Source: Rhizobium sp. (GTDB taxonomy: Bacteria > Pseudomonadota > Alphaproteobacteria > Rhizobiales > Rhizobiaceae). Taken from it: a DNA stretch of 6,810 nt. The notes beneath the pieces are model-generated. The model saw only the letters and a program-made list of their open reading frames with translations. It ran no database searches and was not told where the DNA came from. Where the stretch lies: positions 1-6,810 of the forward strand of contig DNPN01000224.1 in NCBI GenBank assembly GCA_003501385.1, written 5' to 3'. How positions within the stretch are numbered: position 1 is the stretch's first letter; each line of letters opens with the position of its first letter. This document shows positions 5,863 to 6,810 of this stretch, one piece after another. The translations under genes were made by a program, and so were the position numbers.

Positions 5863-6810
5863 GTGAATAAAATCGTAAAGCTTTTTGCGTCTGTTGCTTT
5901 GGGCGCAGCTGTCATGTCATCGTCTGTTTTCGCAGCAGACAAGGGCACTGTTGGCATTGCCATGCCAACCAAGTCTTCGGCGCGCTGGATCGACGACGGC
6001 AACAACATCGTCAAGCAGCTTCAAGCCGCTGGCTACAAGACAGACCTGCAATACGCAGACGACGACATTCCAAACCAGCTCTCGCAGATCGAAAACATGG
6101 TCACGAAGGGTGACAAGGTTCTGGTGATTGCATCCATCGACGGCACCACGCTGTCTGACGTTCTCAAGCAGGCCCATGACGCAGGCGTCAAGGTTATCGC
6201 TTACGACCGTCTGATCCGCAACAGCCCGAATGTTGACTATTACGCAACCTTCGACAATTTCCAGGTTGGCGTTTTGCAGGCTGGTTCGCTGGTTGACGCC
6301 CTCGGCCTCAAGGACGGCAAAGGTCCGTTCAACATCGAACTGTTCGGCGGCTCGCCAGACGACAACAACGCCTTCTTCTTCTACAACGGTGCAATGTCGG
6401 TTCTCCAGCCTTACATCGATGCCAAGAAGCTGGTTGTAAAGTCCGGTCAGGTTGGCATGGACAAGGTTGGTACACTGCGTTGGGACGGTGCAGTTGCTCA
6501 GGCCCGTATGGATAACCTGCTGTCGGCTTACTACACCGATGCCAAGGTCAATGCTGTTCTGTCTCCTTACGATGGTATTTCCATCGGTATCATCTCCTCG
6601 CTCAAGGGCGTAGGCTATGGCACCAAGAGCCAGCCGCTGCCATTCATCTCTGGTCAGGACGCTGAAGTTCCTTCGGTGAAGTCGATCATTGCCGGCGAAC
6701 AGTACTCGACCATCTTCAAGGACACTCGCGACCTCGCAAAGGTAACGGTCAACATGGTCAACGCGCTGATGGAAGGCAAGACGCCTGAAGTCAACGACAC
6801 CAAGACCTAT
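5863..6810 (+). CDS. chvE: ChvE periplasmic sugar-binding protein, 3' end outside the window
   Basis: The first 316 residues are present; Agrobacterium ChvE is about 354, so roughly 40 residues lie off the right edge. It starts at GTG with a typical Sec signal: MNKIVK, a hydrophobic stretch [12 protein letters not shown], then SSSVFA with likely cleavage before ADKG. The mature part matches ChvE almost word for word as I know it: [87 protein letters not shown] [10 protein letters not shown], and YSTIFKDTR. ChvE binds glucose, galactose, arabinose and sugar acids in the periplasm, serves an ABC importer (usually gguAB immediately downstream), and in tumour-inducing strains docks with VirA to boost vir induction. 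The signal peptide and the end of the first lobe differ most from the A. tumefaciens protein. Confidence 0.97.
   Translation, partial: MNKIVKLFASVALGAAVMSSSVFAADKGTVGIAMPTKSSARWIDDGNNIVKQLQAAGYKTDLQYADDDIPNQLSQIENMVTKGDKVLVIASIDGTTLSDVLKQAHDAGVKVIAYDRLIRNSPNVDYYATFDNFQVGVLQAGSLVDALGLKDGKGPFNIELFGGSPDDNNAFFFYNGAMSVLQPYIDAKKLVVKSGQVGMDKVGTLRWDGAVAQARMDNLLSAYYTDAKVNAVLSPYDGISIGIISSLKGVGYGTKSQPLPFISGQDAEVPSVKSIIAGEQYSTIFKDTRDLAKVTVNMVNALMEGKTPEVNDTKTY

Noticed and set aside
6230..6439. Plus-strand out-of-frame reading within chvE
   Set aside because: It overlaps chvE in another frame. The chvE frame carries family residues throughout and a proper start site.

Overview
The window looks like chromosomal DNA of an alphaproteobacterium in the Agrobacterium/Rhizobium/Allorhizobium group. 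The clearest marker is the right end, where a LysR-type gene and a sugar-binding protein gene are divergent. They match the gbpR-chvE pair of Agrobacterium, the galactose-binding-protein regulator and the periplasmic sugar receptor. GC content looks moderate to high in the conserved genes and somewhat lower in the tetR-dinB segment.

Layout. (1) Bases 1-179 hold the C-terminal end of a UxaA/altronate-dehydratase-family enzyme on the + strand. (2) A TetR-family regulator (- strand, 182 to about 808) faces it tail to tail and is divergent from a small DinB-family protein (+ strand, 871-1392). A 25-bp imperfect inverted repeat lies between the two starts and is a good candidate operator. (3) A hairpin terminator at 1410-1435 separates dinB from the convergent pntAB operon. 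(4) pntB (1459-2892, -) and pntA (2909-4486, -) encode the two subunits of the proton-translocating NAD(P) transhydrogenase. pntA is upstream, 16 bases from pntB, and starts at a TTG behind a near-perfect ribosome binding site. (5) Bases 4499-4705 are a non-coding gap holding a long-range hairpin next to the pntA ribosome binding site and a short palindrome. (6) gbpR (4706-5638, -) and chvE (5863 to beyond the right edge, +) diverge around a 224-base control region.

How it fits together. In Agrobacterium, GbpR controls chvE in response to sugars. ChvE delivers monosaccharides to an ABC importer and also to the VirA sensor. Here the control region contains nested inverted repeats centred near 5678. 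They sit about 68 bases upstream of the predicted chvE start point and overlap the -35 hexamer of the predicted gbpR promoter, so one operator could activate chvE and repress gbpR. The gbpR promoter would start transcription on the A of the likely gbpR ATG, suggesting a leaderless mRNA. A competing upstream ATG has a strong ribosome binding site, so the real start is open.

I see no CRISPR array, insertion sequence, tRNA, rRNA or prophage gene. No wholly new system is evident. The points most worth following are regulatory: the gbpR/chvE switch and leader, the tetR/dinB operator, and the pntA leader hairpin.
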